From assembly GCF_003075395.1 (NCBI RefSeq), contig NZ_QDFV01000004.1, positions 399-64,398 of the forward strand: 64,000 nt of DNA, written 5' to 3'. Below are positions 37,398 through 46,894 of the stretch, one piece after another. Source of the stretch: Microbacterium sp. TPD7012. Its GTDB lineage: Bacteria > Actinomycetota > Actinomycetes > Actinomycetales > Microbacteriaceae. The position numbers and the translations under genes were made by a program. Numbering within the stretch: position 1 is the stretch's first letter; every line of letters starts with the position of its first letter. The notes beneath the pieces were generated by a model. The model was not told the DNA's origin. It saw only the letters and a program-made list of their open reading frames with translations, and ran no database searches.

Positions 37398-40376
37398 ATG
37401 AACAACGATCGCGTCGACGTCGGATCGACCATGGGCGTCGACGCGGAGCGTCGGCAGAACGAGCGGATCGTCCTGCCGGAAGCCGCCGGGCCGTTGCGTG
37501 CCGCCCTCGATCGCGGCGATGCCATCGCCTGGAGCGAGCCGCTGAGCATCCTCACGTACGAGGCCGCAGAGCCGAGCACCCACCCGATGTACCTCGACCA
37601 TCGCGTCTATCAGGGGTCGAGCGGCACGGTGTATCCGATCCCGTTCACCGAGCAGATCGCCGATGAGGGCGTGGTCCGCGAATGGCAGGCCGTCCATCTC
37701 GAGAACGAATACGTGCGGCTCGTGGTCCTCCCCGAGCTCGGCGGGCGCATCCACATCGGGTACGACAAGACCACCGGCTACGACTTCTTCTACCGCAACA
37801 ACGTCATCAAGCCGGCTCTCGTCGGTCTCGCAGGCCCCTGGATCAGCGGCGGGGTCGAGTTCAACTGGCCGCAGCACCACCGTCCGGGAACCTACCTCCC
37901 CGTCGAGACGACGATCGAGAACGACGACGACGGCTCGGTCACGGTGTGGTGCCACGACCACGACCCGTTCACCCGGATGTCGGCGCAGCACGGCATCCGA
38001 CTGCGCCAGGGAAGCTCCGTCGTCGAACTGGTGGTGCGGCTGCACAACCGCACCAGCGAGCGGCAGTCCTTCCTCTGGTGGGCGAACGTCGCCGCCCGGG
38101 TGCACGACGACTACCAGTCCTTCTTTCCCGAAGACGTCCGCTATGTCGCCGACCACGCCCGTCGGGCGCTCACCGCGTTTCCCGAGGCCGATCGCCCGTA
38201 CTACGGCGTCGACTACCCGGCACTGGCGGCGGAGCACGAAGGCGCCGACCGCATCGATTTCTACCGCAATATCCCCGTGCCGACGTCGTACATGATCGTC
38301 GACTCGCAGCAGGACTTCTTCGGCGGCTACGACCACGCCGCCGGAGCAGGGTTCGTGCACTGGGCCGAGCGTCGACTCGCGCCGGGCAAGAAGCAGTGGA
38401 CGTGGGGCGATGCGCCGTTCGGCCACGCCTGGGACGACCAGCTCACCGATGGCGACGGTCCGTACGTCGAACTGATGGCGGGCGTCTACACCGACAACCA
38501 GCCGGACTTCTCCTGGCTGCTGCCCGGCGAGACCAAGGTTTTCTCGCAGTACTGGTATCCGATCCCCGCGATCGGCGCGGCGCACCAGGCGACGACGGAT
38601 GCCGCCGTGCACGTCGAGCGCGGGGAGCGGGTGTCGGCGAGCTTCGCGGTCACGAGCCGCCGCGACGGTGTGACGCTGCGGATCCTCGACGGGGGTGCCG
38701 TCGTCGCGAGCACCGCGGCCGACCTGGTCCCCGGGGTGCCGGTGACGCTCGAGTCGGATGTCGCACCGTCGGATGCGATCACCGCCGAGCTCCTCGATTC
38801 CGACGGCGGTCTTCTCGTGCGGTGGACGCCGACGGATGCCGCGGACGAAGAGCCGTGGGTCGCCGACGAGCCGCCGCTGCCGGACGAGATCGACAGCGTC
38901 GAGGAGCTCTACCTCACGGGCCTCCACCTGCAGCAGAACCGCCATCCCACCCGCTCCCCGATGCCGTACTGGCGGGCGGCGCTCGCGCGCGACGCCGGTG
39001 ACGCGCGGACGAACCTCGCGCTCGCGGATCGCGCGTACCGTTCCGGGCGCTTCGACAGCGCGCTCACGCATGCGCAGACGGCGATCACCCGCCTGACGCG
39101 GCGCAACGCGAACCCGACCGATACCGAGGCGTACTACCTCGCGGGACTCGTCCTCGCCCGTCTCGGCCGTGAGGTCGAGGCGCAGCAGATGTTCGGCAAG
39201 GCCGGGTGGGACGGGGCCTGGGCGGCGGCATCCGGTGTCGAGCTCGTCCGGTCGCTGCTGCGCACCGGTCAGCAGCGCGCCGCATTGCGGGTGCTCGACA
39301 CGCTCGACGGCGTCGCCGGGCACGACACGCGCCGCGCCGCCCTCCGCGCGATCATTCTGCGGGCACGCGGCGACGAAGCGGGGAGCGCCGCCGTCGCACG
39401 GGCAGCGCTCGTCGCCGACCCGCTCGACGCGACGCTGCGCGTGCTCGCCGGTGAGGAGGTCGACGCGGATGCCGGACTGCTGCTCGATGTCGCTCTCGAT
39501 CTGAAGCTCGCCGGCGCCGCCGATGACGCCGTGCGCCTCCTCGACGCCGCGATCGCCGCGCCCATCCGTCGCTCCGGCAACGTGAGACCGCTCGCGCACT
39601 ACCTCGCCGCCGAGATCCGGGAGAGTCGCGGCGACCGGCAGGCCGCAGCGTACGAGCGATCGCTCGCGCGAGCGGCCGAGCAGCGCTGGGCGTTCCCCTC
39701 GGGCCTCGATGCGCTGCAGGCCCTCGAGCTCGCGATCGACGCCGGACCCGACGACGCGACCGCCCTCTCGCTGCTCGGGATGCTGCTCTATGCCGTCGGG
39801 CGGCGCCGTGAGGCGGCGGCGGCCTGGAATCGCGCGATCGAGAGCGGCCACCGCGATCCGGTGCTGTTCCGCAACGCGGCCCTCGCCGCCTACAACGTCG
39901 AGCGCGACGAGGAGAAGGCCTGGCGGCTGTACGCGCAGGCCGTCGAGAGCGCTTCGACGGATGCGCGCATCCGCTACGAGCAGGATCAGCTCGCGGCCCG
40001 ACTCGGGCACACGACCGCTCAGCGCCTCGCCGCTCTGCGGCCGGTCGAGGACCTGGTGCTCACCCGCGACGACTTCGCGATCGAGTACGCGCGTCTGCTC
40101 GTCGCCGAGGGGGCGGCCGCCGAGGCGCACAGCATCCTCCTCACCCGCCCGTTCCATCCGTGGGAGGGAGGGGAGGGGCAGGCGATCGCCACGTGGGATC
40201 TCACGCTCGAGGCACTCGGCCTGCCGCTGACCGACCCGCCCGCCACGCTCGGCGAGGCCCGCGCGGCGTATGTCGCGCCGGCGGCCGTGCGGGACGACGG
40301 GGTGACCGACTACTTCGCCACCAGCCATCCGGAACTGCTGCTGTTCAACCAGGAGGGCGAGGACGACGGACTGTGA
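37398..40376 (+). CDS. DUF5107 domain protein with tetratricopeptide repeats
   Basis: Large protein of 992 aa. The first ~350 residues form a DUF5107 domain (glycoside-hydrolase-like or galactose-mutarotase-like beta fold; motifs LPELGGRIHIGYDKTTGYDF and GVEFNWPQHHRP). The second half (about residues 500-970) is helical with TPR-like repeats (DARTNLALADRAYRSGRFDSA). No signal peptide is visible. GGAGGT precedes the ATG. Its stop overlaps the aldose-1-epimerase-like gene (GTGA), and an AraC regulator and sugar importer follow, so it probably acts on an imported saccharide. Enzyme activity unproven. Confidence 0.85.
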   Translation: MNNDRVDVGSTMGVDAERRQNERIVLPEAAGPLRAALDRGDAIAWSEPLSILTYEAAEPSTHPMYLDHRVYQGSSGTVYPIPFTEQIADEGVVREWQAVHLENEYVRLVVLPELGGRIHIGYDKTTGYDFFYRNNVIKPALVGLAGPWISGGVEFNWPQHHRPGTYLPVETTIENDDDGSVTVWCHDHDPFTRMSAQHGIRLRQGSSVVELVVRLHNRTSERQSFLWWANVAARVHDDYQSFFPEDVRYVADHARRALTAFPEADRPYYGVDYPALAAEHEGADRIDFYRNIPVPTSYMIVDSQQDFFGGYDHAAGAGFVHWAERRLAPGKKQWTWGDAPFGHAWDDQLTDGDGPYVELMAGVYTDNQPDFSWLLPGETKVFSQYWYPIPAIGAAHQATTDAAVHVERGERVSASFAVTSRRDGVTLRILDGGAVVASTAADLVPGVPVTLESDVAPSDAITAELLDSDGGLLVRWTPTDAADEEPWVADEPPLPDEIDSVEELYLTGLHLQQNRHPTRSPMPYWRAALARDAGDARTNLALADRAYRSGRFDSALTHAQTAITRLTRRNANPTDTEAYYLAGLVLARLGREVEAQQMFGKAGWDGAWAAASGVELVRSLLRTGQQRAALRVLDTLDGVAGHDTRRAALRAIILRARGDEAGSAAVARAALVADPLDATLRVLAGEEVDADAGLLLDVALDLKLAGAADDAVRLLDAAIAAPIRRSGNVRPLAHYLAAEIRESRGDRQAAAYERSLARAAEQRWAFPSGLDALQALELAIDAGPDDATALSLLGMLLYAVGRRREAAAAWNRAIESGHRDPVLFRNAALAAYNVERDEEKAWRLYAQAVESASTDARIRYEQDQLAARLGHTTAQRLAALRPVEDLVLTRDDFAIEYARLLVAEGAAAEAHSILLTRPFHPWEGGEGQAIATWDLTLEALGLPLTDPPATLGEARAAYVAPAAVRDDGVTDYFATSHPELLLFNQEGEDDGL

Positions 40377-41305
40377 CGGTGCCGCTGTCGGGGAACGCGT
40401 TCGTGCTGCGCTCGGGACCGTACGAGGCGCGGATCGCGAGCGTCGGTGCCACCGTGCGATCGCTCCGGTGCGACGGCGTCGACCTCATCGTGCCGTTCGG
40501 AGCGGACGAGATCAGACCGTCGATGCGCGGCGCGTTGCTCGCACCGTGGCCCAACCGCATCGCCGACGGCGCGTACGAGTTCGACGGGGTCGTCCACCGG
40601 CTCGTGCAGAACGAGCCGGAGACCCGCACTGCGGCCCACGGGCTGATCGCGTGGACCGATTTCACGGCGACGACGGTGGCCTCGGATCACCTGGTGCTCA
40701 CCGGCATGATCGCCGCGCAGCCCGGGTATCCGTGGCGGGTGCGCATCGACGCGGAGTTCCGCCTCGGCCCGGACGGGCTCACGCAGGAGGTGACGGCGTC
40801 GAACGAGAGCGCGACCGCCGCCCCGGTCGGCCTCGGCGGGCATCCGTACCTCGTGGTCGGGCGGCCGCGGGAGTGCGGCATCGACGATCTGAGCCTCGAG
40901 CTCGATGCCGGCGAGATCCTGCTCGTCTCTCCGGATCGGATGCTGCCAGAGCGCAGCGTGCCCGTGTCCGACCCGCTCGCCGGGGAGCGCGACTTCCGGG
41001 AGCCGCGGCGCATCGGGTCGACCGCGCTCAACCACGCCTTCACCGATCTCGCGCGCCGGCACGGACGGGCGCGCGCCCGGCTCCTGGATGACGCGGGCGC
41101 AGGGGTCGAGGTCGAGTGGGACGACCGCTGCCCGTGGGTGCAGATCTACACGACCGATCACGGCGACGGCGAGGAGTTCCGCAGCGGCGTCGCGATCGAG
41201 CCGATGACCTGCCCGCCGGACGCGTTCAACTCCCGGCGCGACCTCCTGATCGTCGAGGCCGGGGAGTCGGTCGGTGCGGGCTGGATGATCCGACGAGTCC
41301 GCTGA
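40373..41305 (+). CDS. Aldose 1-epimerase family protein
   Basis: Mutarotase-like protein of 310 aa that interconverts sugar anomers. Active-site elements are visible: LLAPWPNRIADGAY, catalytic His in GLGGHPYLVVG, and catalytic Glu in VAIEPMTCPPDAFN. The GTG start overlaps the stop of the DUF5107 gene, so the two are coupled. It is convergent with the AraC regulator gene and belongs to the sugar-use locus completed by the AraFGH-type importer. Confidence 0.92.
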   Translation: MTVPLSGNAFVLRSGPYEARIASVGATVRSLRCDGVDLIVPFGADEIRPSMRGALLAPWPNRIADGAYEFDGVVHRLVQNEPETRTAAHGLIAWTDFTATTVASDHLVLTGMIAAQPGYPWRVRIDAEFRLGPDGLTQEVTASNESATAAPVGLGGHPYLVVGRPRECGIDDLSLELDAGEILLVSPDRMLPERSVPVSDPLAGERDFREPRRIGSTALNHAFTDLARRHGRARARLLDDAGAGVEVEWDDRCPWVQIYTTDHGDGEEFRSGVAIEPMTCPPDAFNSRRDLLIVEAGESVGAGWMIRRVR

Positions 41306-41309
41306 TCCG

Positions 41310-42200
41310 TCAGCCTTTGTGCTGCGCCCGATAGGCCGTCGGGTTGAGGCCGTGCAATCGCCGGAAGTGCCGGGAGAAGTACAGCGGATCCGCGTAGCCG
41401 ACAGCTGTGGCGATCTCCCGGACCGAGAGCGAGGTCGTGTCGAGCAGATTCCTCGCGTGCGTCATCCGCAGCGAGGTGTGGAAAGCGGCGGGCCCGCTGC
41501 CGGTGGCCTGGCGGAACAGCGCGCTCAGGTGCGACGGCGACATCCCGACGAGAGCGGCGAGCTCGCTGACCTGGATGTTCCCGTCGACCCGCGTCTCGAG
41601 ATAGCGCATGGCGCGCTCCAGAGCCGACCCCTCGCTCGGAAGGATGCTGTCGGCCGCGATCCGGGTGAGGAGGTTCCATGCGACCCCGGAGGCGATCAGC
41701 AGCTGCGGTGGGGAGAGCCGACGCTCCAGCAGCGTGACGAGCTCGTCGAACAGGGCGACGACGCGGTCCATCGAGCGGAGCCGGGTCACGGGACTCTGGC
41801 GCCCCAGGGTCTGGGCCGCGAGCTCGGCGGCGTCCGTCCCCCGGACATGCAGCCACCAGATCGTCCAGGGATCGTCTTCCGATGCCTCGTACGAGTGCGG
41901 CGTTCCCGCACTGATCGCGATCGAGGTGGCGGCTGTGAGCGGATGGACCTCGCCGGCGATCGTCACGGTGCCGCGCCCGGCGACGCAGAGCAGCAGGACC
42001 GTCTCGGCGCAGCCGCGCGGGCGGACCCGGCGGTGGCCCCGCGCCGTGGGGAAGTAGCCGGCATCGGTGACGAGCAGGCGCCGGGTACCCGCGGCGCCCA
42101 GCGCGGCCTCGACCTGCGGGCGGGGAAGCACGCACAGGCGCTGGTGCTCGAACCCCTCCATCCGATAGTGCGGTTCGAGCAGGATAGGCGTCTCGTCCAT
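41310..42200 (-). CDS. AraC family transcriptional regulator
   Basis: Regulator of 296 aa with an N-terminal cupin sugar-sensing domain (AETVLLLCVAGRGTVTIAG and PHSYEASEDDPWTIWW) and two C-terminal helix-turn-helix motifs (IQVSELAALVGMSPSHLSALF and LSVREIATAVGYADPLYFSRHF). It is divergent from the sugar-importer operon and convergent with the aldose epimerase gene. It probably activates transport in response to the sugar. The 246-bp gap before the importer holds the expected binding region. Confidence 0.94.
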   Translation of the reverse strand: MDETPILLEPHYRMEGFEHQRLCVLPRPQVEAALGAAGTRRLLVTDAGYFPTARGHRRVRPRGCAETVLLLCVAGRGTVTIAGEVHPLTAATSIAISAGTPHSYEASEDDPWTIWWLHVRGTDAAELAAQTLGRQSPVTRLRSMDRVVALFDELVTLLERRLSPPQLLIASGVAWNLLTRIAADSILPSEGSALERAMRYLETRVDGNIQVSELAALVGMSPSHLSALFRQATGSGPAAFHTSLRMTHARNLLDTTSLSVREIATAVGYADPLYFSRHFRRLHGLNPTAYRAQHKG

Positions 42201-42446
42201 GAGGCCTCGCAGAAGTGTCGCGGTTGTCGGCGGCGATGCGTGCAGACCGATCCTGCCAGGCTAGCCGCTGGCCGGTGCACCCAGTCAAACGGATGATTCC
42301 CGTCCTCTTGCGCGGAGCCGGAGAAAAGTCCATATGTTCCGTGAGATCGTCCTCAAGCGACGTGGCGCGATCGATGTACGTTCGATCTGTTCCACACAGC
42401 ATCCGGTCATCACGGCCGGTCATCGCACGAAGACGAAGGAGTCTCA
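42201..42446. promoter_or_regulatory. Divergent regulatory region, AraC gene and sugar importer
   Basis: This intergenic region contains an AT-richer stretch (GAAAAGTCCATATGTTCC, about 42322-42340) and an inverted repeat GATCGA (42369-42374)/TCGATC (42382-42387) with a 7-bp centre. These are candidates for AraC-type sites and the importer promoter. Their role is inferred from position. Confidence 0.4.
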
Positions 42447-43484
42447 ATGTTCGCCACACGCAGCCGCCTCTGGGCGCGCACTGCCGCGGGCGGGGTCGCC
42501 GTTCTGGCTCTCGCCGCGCTCACCGCCTGCTCGTCCGGGATGGAGACGGCGGAGCCCGCCGCCGAGGGCGGGGGCACATCCGACGGTCCGCTCACGATCG
42601 CCCTGATCCAGAAGCAGGGAGACCAGCAGTACTTCATCGACGAGGCCGACGGCGCGAAGGAGGCTGCGAAGGCCGACGGCGACGTCACGATCAACGTCGT
42701 CGACGTCAGCACCGACTCGAACAAGGCGATCTCCGAGGTCGAGGCCGCCATCGCGCAGGGCGTCGACGGGATCATCATCGTCGTGCCCGACACGCAGATC
42801 GGCCCGCAGGTGATCCAGCTCGCGACCGACGCCGGCATCCCGATCATGGCGGCCGACGATCCGATCGTCGACGCCAAGGGCGCTGCCGCGGCCTTCACCG
42901 GCTTCGACGGCACGTCGATGGGTGAGAAGGTCGGCGCCGACGCCGCCCGTCTGTACCAGGAGGCAGGATGGGATGCCGCAGACACCCGCATCCTCTCCGC
43001 CTACAAGCAGGACCAGCCCAACTGCGTCGAGCGCGTCGACGGTGCGGTCGCCGCCTTCTCCGAGGCCGTCCCCGACGGCCCTGAGGTGATCGAGGTCGGC
43101 ACCGACAATTCGGCCACCGATGCGCAGGACAAGGCCGGTGCCATCATCACGGCCAACGCCGGCGTGAAGCACTGGGTGGTCTGGGGCTGCAACGACGAGA
43201 ACGAGACGGGTGTCGTCACGGCGCTGCAGAACTCGGGCGTCGCGCCCGCCGACATCATCGGCGTGGGTCTCGGCGCGTACCTGACCTGCAAGGACTGGAA
43301 CGCCGGCCAGGAGACGGGCAACAAGTCCGCCCTGTTCATCTCGGGTGTCGAGGTCGGCAAGGCCGCCGTCACGTCGATGGTCGACCTGCTGCGCAACGGC
43401 ACGGAGCTGCCGCCGAAGACCGTGGCCAACACCGAGATCGTCGACGCCTCCAACTGGGAGGAGAAGGGCGTCGTCTGCACCTGA
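42447..43484 (+). CDS. Sugar ABC transporter substrate-binding protein (arabinose-binding-like)
   Basis: Periplasmic-binding-protein-type lipoprotein, 345 aa. The signal ends in lipobox LTAC (Cys near 28). The mature domain begins GPLTIALIQKQGDQQYFIDEA and contains AISEVEAAIAQGVDGIIIVV, typical of type-I sugar-binding proteins such as AraF. GAAGGAG precedes the ATG. It is followed by ATPase and permease genes of the same importer. L-arabinose is the best guess from family resemblance, but other pentoses or hexoses are possible. Confidence 0.9.
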   Translation: MFATRSRLWARTAAGGVAVLALAALTACSSGMETAEPAAEGGGTSDGPLTIALIQKQGDQQYFIDEADGAKEAAKADGDVTINVVDVSTDSNKAISEVEAAIAQGVDGIIIVVPDTQIGPQVIQLATDAGIPIMAADDPIVDAKGAAAAFTGFDGTSMGEKVGADAARLYQEAGWDAADTRILSAYKQDQPNCVERVDGAVAAFSEAVPDGPEVIEVGTDNSATDAQDKAGAIITANAGVKHWVVWGCNDENETGVVTALQNSGVAPADIIGVGLGAYLTCKDWNAGQETGNKSALFISGVEVGKAAVTSMVDLLRNGTELPPKTVANTEIVDASNWEEKGVVCT

Positions 43485-43568
43485 CGCCTTCCTCGGGGGC
43501 GGCCGCGCCGGCGGTCGTCCCCCCTCGGGCCGGGTCCGGCCACCGCCACCAGATCAGAAGAGGAAAGC

Positions 43569-45068
43569 ATGACGGAGCAGGCAGCCGCACTGCGGGCGCA
43601 CGCGATCACGAAGTCGTTCGGTCCCGTCCACGCCCTGCGCGGCGTGGACCTCGAGCTCCGCGCCGGAGAGGTGACCGCCCTGATGGGCGAGAACGGCGCG
43701 GGGAAGTCCACGCTCCTCAAGATCCTCGGTGGCGACTACCGCCCTGATGGCGGCGAACTGCTGCTGGCGGGCGAGGCGATGGACTTCTCCGGCCCCGCGG
43801 ATGCCCGTGACGCCGGGCTGCGGGTCATCGCCCAGGAACCGGAGATCGTGCCCTGGGTCTCCGTCGCGGAGAACATCTACATCGGCGCCCTGGGCTCTGT
43901 CGGGTTCCGTCGGAGCCAGCTCGAACGCACGGCGACCGAAGAACTCCGCCGCTGGGGCTTCGACCGCGTGATCGACGCCCGCACGCTCGGAGCCGACCTC
44001 TCTCCCGCGCAGCGGCAGATCGTCGAGATCATGCGCGCGGTGATCGCGCAGCCCCGGGTCATCTGCTTCGACGAGCCCACCTCCTCCCTCGGCGACGAGG
44101 AGGTCGCGCTGCTGTTCGCGCTGATCCGCCGGCTGAAGGCCGACGGGGTCGCCATCGGCTACGTGTCGCATCGGATGGGAGAGATCTTCCAGCTCGCCGA
44201 TCGCATCACGGTCCTGCGCGACGGCGCCTACGTGGGCACGAAGGCCGTCGGCGAGACCGACCACGACGAACTCGTTCGCATGATGGTGGGCCGCGACCTC
44301 ACCCAGTTCTTCCATCGCGAGCCCGCGGCCCTCGGCGACGTCGTCCTCGAGCTCGAGCACGTGTCGAACGACATCGTCCACGACATCTCCCTCACCGTGC
44401 GCGCGGGTGAGGTCGTCGGTGTCGCCGGCCTCGTCGGCGCCGGGCGGAGCGAGCTCATGAAGACGATCGCCGGCGACCTGCTGGTCACCGAGGGACAGAT
44501 CAAGATGCACGGCGCCGCACGGCGGTTCCGCAGCCCCCAGGACAGCATCCAGGCCGGCATCGGATTCGCGCCGGAGGAGCGGAAGGCTGAGGCGTTGCTC
44601 CTGGACCGCAGCGTCCGCGACAACACCGCCCTCGCGGTGCTGAAGTCGCTCTCCCGATGGATCTTCGTGAAGGATGCCGCGGAGTCGGCGCTCACCAAGA
44701 GCTACATCGACTCGCTGCGCATCCGCACACCGAGTCCCGAGCAGCTGGTCGGGCGTCTCTCCGGCGGCAACCAGCAGAAGGTGGTGCTCGCGCGGTGGCT
44801 CGCCACCAAGCCGAAGCTGCTGCTGCTGGACGAGCCGACGCGAGGCATCGACGTCGGAGCGAAGGCGGAGATCTACGCGATCATCGACCGCCTCGCGCAC
44901 GAGGGCGTCGCGGTCATCGTCGTCTCCAGCGAACTTCCCGAGGTGCTCGGCGTCTCGGACCGCATCTATGTCATGGCCCACGGGCGCATCACGGGAGAGC
45001 TCCCGCGTGCCGAGGCAACCGAAGAGAGCATTCTCGCGCTCGCGATGGACGAGGAGGTCGCCGCATGA
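43569..45068 (+). CDS. Sugar ABC transporter ATP-binding protein (AraG/RbsA type)
   Basis: Tandem ATPase of 499 aa with two nucleotide-binding domains. The first has Walker A GENGAGKSTLL and DEPTSSLGD; the second has degenerate Walker A GLVGAGRSELM, signature LSGGNQQKVVLARW and Walker B LLLLDEPTRGIDVG. This pairing of one good and one poor site is normal for carbohydrate-uptake (CUT2) ATPases. AGAGGAA precedes the ATG. It overlaps the permease gene by 4 bp. Confidence 0.95.
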   Translation: MTEQAAALRAHAITKSFGPVHALRGVDLELRAGEVTALMGENGAGKSTLLKILGGDYRPDGGELLLAGEAMDFSGPADARDAGLRVIAQEPEIVPWVSVAENIYIGALGSVGFRRSQLERTATEELRRWGFDRVIDARTLGADLSPAQRQIVEIMRAVIAQPRVICFDEPTSSLGDEEVALLFALIRRLKADGVAIGYVSHRMGEIFQLADRITVLRDGAYVGTKAVGETDHDELVRMMVGRDLTQFFHREPAALGDVVLELEHVSNDIVHDISLTVRAGEVVGVAGLVGAGRSELMKTIAGDLLVTEGQIKMHGAARRFRSPQDSIQAGIGFAPEERKAEALLLDRSVRDNTALAVLKSLSRWIFVKDAAESALTKSYIDSLRIRTPSPEQLVGRLSGGNQQKVVLARWLATKPKLLLLDEPTRGIDVGAKAEIYAIIDRLAHEGVAVIVVSSELPEVLGVSDRIYVMAHGRITGELPRAEATEESILALAMDEEVAA

Positions 45069-46102
45069 GCGACAACACTGTGAAGACGGCGCCGGCACCG
45101 GTCGGAGCGGCCGCACCGGCCAAGGGGGCATCGCCCGTCGCGCGGCTGATCGGCGGGGTCGGAGCGCAGAACATCTCGCTCATCATCGCGATCGTGCTGG
45201 TGGTCGCGGTGATCGGCTTCCAGAATCCGCTGTTCTTCAGCGTCGGCAACCTCAAGGTGATCGGCACGGCCATCGCCATCATGGGGCTCCTGGCCGTCGT
45301 GCAGACGATCGTCATCATCCTCGGCGCCCTCGACATCTCCGTCGGATCGATCGCCGGTCTCACGTCGGTGACATCGGCGATGCTGTTCACCGCCGCCGGC
45401 CCCGCCGTCGGCGTCGTCGGCGCGGTGGGCATCGGCATCCTCTGCGGTCTGGTCAACGGCTGCATCATCGTCTTCGGACGGGTCAATCCCGTGATCGCGA
45501 CGCTGGCGACCCTCGCCGCCTTCAAGGGCGTCGCGCAGCTGATCTCGGACGGACGGGCGCAGGGCTACACCGGAGCAGACCCGTTCTTCGTCTTCCTCGC
45601 CCGCGGCGGCGTCGCCGGCATCCCGACCCTCATCCTGGTGCTGCTGATCGTGGCGCTGCTCGCGCACATCGTGCTGCGATACACCTCGTGGGGCCGCAAC
45701 ATCTACGCGGTCGGCGGCAACAACATCGCCTCCCGGCTCGCGGGCATCAACATCAACCGCTACATCATCGGCGTCTACATGGTCACCGGCGCGATCGCGG
45801 CGATCGCGGGAATCCTCATCACCGCCCGCACCGGCTCGGGGCAGCCGATCTCCGGCTCGGAGGGCCTGGAGCTGCAGGCCATCACCGCCGCTGCCCTGGG
45901 TGGCGCGGCGCTGAAGGGCGGCAAGGGGACGATCTCCGGAACCATCCTCGCCGTGATCCTGCTCGGCGTGCTCACCAACGGCATGACCATCCTCGGTGTG
46001 AACACGTTCTGGCAGAACGTCGCTCAGGGAGCGCTCCTCGTGATCGCGGTCGTGATCCAGCAGCTGCGGTCCGGCGAGCGTCGTATCGGTATTCCTGGGT
46101 GA
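45065..46102 (+). CDS. Sugar ABC transporter permease (AraH/RbsC type)
   Basis: CUT2-type permease of 345 aa with 8-10 membrane segments after a hydrophilic N-terminal arm of about 30 residues. Family features include GALDISVGSIAGL, GLVNGCIIVFGRVNPVIATL and GGNNIASRLAGININ, the last being the region that contacts the ATPase. The ATG overlaps the ATPase stop by 4 bp. It probably forms a homodimer with the tandem ATPase and the binding protein encoded upstream. Confidence 0.94.
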   Translation: MSDNTVKTAPAPVGAAAPAKGASPVARLIGGVGAQNISLIIAIVLVVAVIGFQNPLFFSVGNLKVIGTAIAIMGLLAVVQTIVIILGALDISVGSIAGLTSVTSAMLFTAAGPAVGVVGAVGIGILCGLVNGCIIVFGRVNPVIATLATLAAFKGVAQLISDGRAQGYTGADPFFVFLARGGVAGIPTLILVLLIVALLAHIVLRYTSWGRNIYAVGGNNIASRLAGININRYIIGVYMVTGAIAAIAGILITARTGSGQPISGSEGLELQAITAAALGGAALKGGKGTISGTILAVILLGVLTNGMTILGVNTFWQNVAQGALLVIAVVIQQLRSGERRIGIPG

Positions 46103-46143
46103 TCCACGGGTCGGTCGCACGGTCGATCCCCGGGCCGATCGCT

Positions 46144-46149
46144 TAGCCT
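46144..46149 (+). promoter_or_regulatory. -10 box (leaderless) for the gene at 46156
   Basis: TAGCCT lies 6 bp before the ATG at 46156. Confidence 0.55.
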
Positions 46150-46155
46150 GGAGAC

Positions 46156-46800
46156 ATGCCACGCCACTCCGCCGCCGTCTATCGTCGTCGGCGGCTCGTG
46201 CTCCTGATCGGCCTGATCCTCGCGGTCGCCGTGATCGGCGTCTCGACCTGGCTGCTGGTCGCGCGCCCGTGGGCCGGCGGCGAGGCCGGGCCCGCCCCGA
46301 CCAGCTCGGCGACGACCACTCCCTCGACGACGCCGACCGACGGCACCGGCTCACCCGTGCCGTCGCCGTCGGCCGAGCAGACACCGGCCATCGTCGCCTG
46401 CGCGGCGAAGGACGTCGAGGTGACCGCGGTCACCGACTCGGACTCGTACCAGGCCGGCGTCACGCCGCAGCTCTCCATCTCGCTCACGAACAAGGGCTCG
46501 ACGGACTGCACGATCGATGTGGGCTCCACCACCCAGGTCTTCACGGTCTCGAGCGGATCCGACGTCTGGTGGCGCTCGACCGACTGCCAGGAGAATCCGA
46601 GCAGCATGATCGCGACGCTCGCGGCGGGCACGACCGTCACCAGCAAGGATCCGGTGGTATGGGACCGCACGCGATCGAGCGTCGAGACCTGCGCCGATGA
46701 GAACCGGCAGCGCGCGCCGGGCGGAGGATCCTCGTACCACGTCGAGGTGTCGATCGGCGGGTTCACGAGCGCGAGCACCACGCAGATCCTGCTCTACTGA
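46156..46800 (+). CDS. Membrane-anchored hypothetical protein with extracytoplasmic beta domain
   Basis: Protein of 214 aa: short basic N-terminus, one membrane helix (about residues 14-36), a Thr/Ser/Pro linker (about 45-75) and a C-terminal domain outside the membrane. The domain has conserved-looking cysteines (VACAAKD, STDCTID, STDCQEN, VETCADE), which could form two disulfides, and an immunoglobulin-like strand pattern (LSISLTNKG). It resembles DUF4232-type or BsuPI-like domains, but I do not assign it firmly. A leaderless box supports the start. Confidence 0.8.
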   Translation: MPRHSAAVYRRRRLVLLIGLILAVAVIGVSTWLLVARPWAGGEAGPAPTSSATTTPSTTPTDGTGSPVPSPSAEQTPAIVACAAKDVEVTAVTDSDSYQAGVTPQLSISLTNKGSTDCTIDVGSTTQVFTVSSGSDVWWRSTDCQENPSSMIATLAAGTTVTSKDPVVWDRTRSSVETCADENRQRAPGGGSSYHVEVSIGGFTSASTTQILLY

Positions 46801-46830
46801 TCCCCGAACGACCGGATTTCTTCTCCGATC

Positions 46831-46857
46831 TGTCCTCCAGGCCTCGCCGTCTTCGTC
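46831..46857 (+). promoter_or_regulatory. Candidate ECF42-type promoter
   Basis: TGTCCT (46831-46836) and CGTC (46854-46857) are 17 bp apart, upstream of the DGPF/sigma pair. ECF42 promoters are described with TGTCGA at -35 and CG(A/T)C at -10, so the -10 matches and the -35 matches 4 of 6. Confidence 0.35.
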
Positions 46858-46894
46858 GTCATGACGAAGAATCGACCCGAGAAGGAGAGAGCAC

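Noticed and set aside
37221..40328. Long minus-strand open frame over the DUF5107 gene
   Set aside because: Mirror image of the coding bias of the real gene; no recognisable motif.
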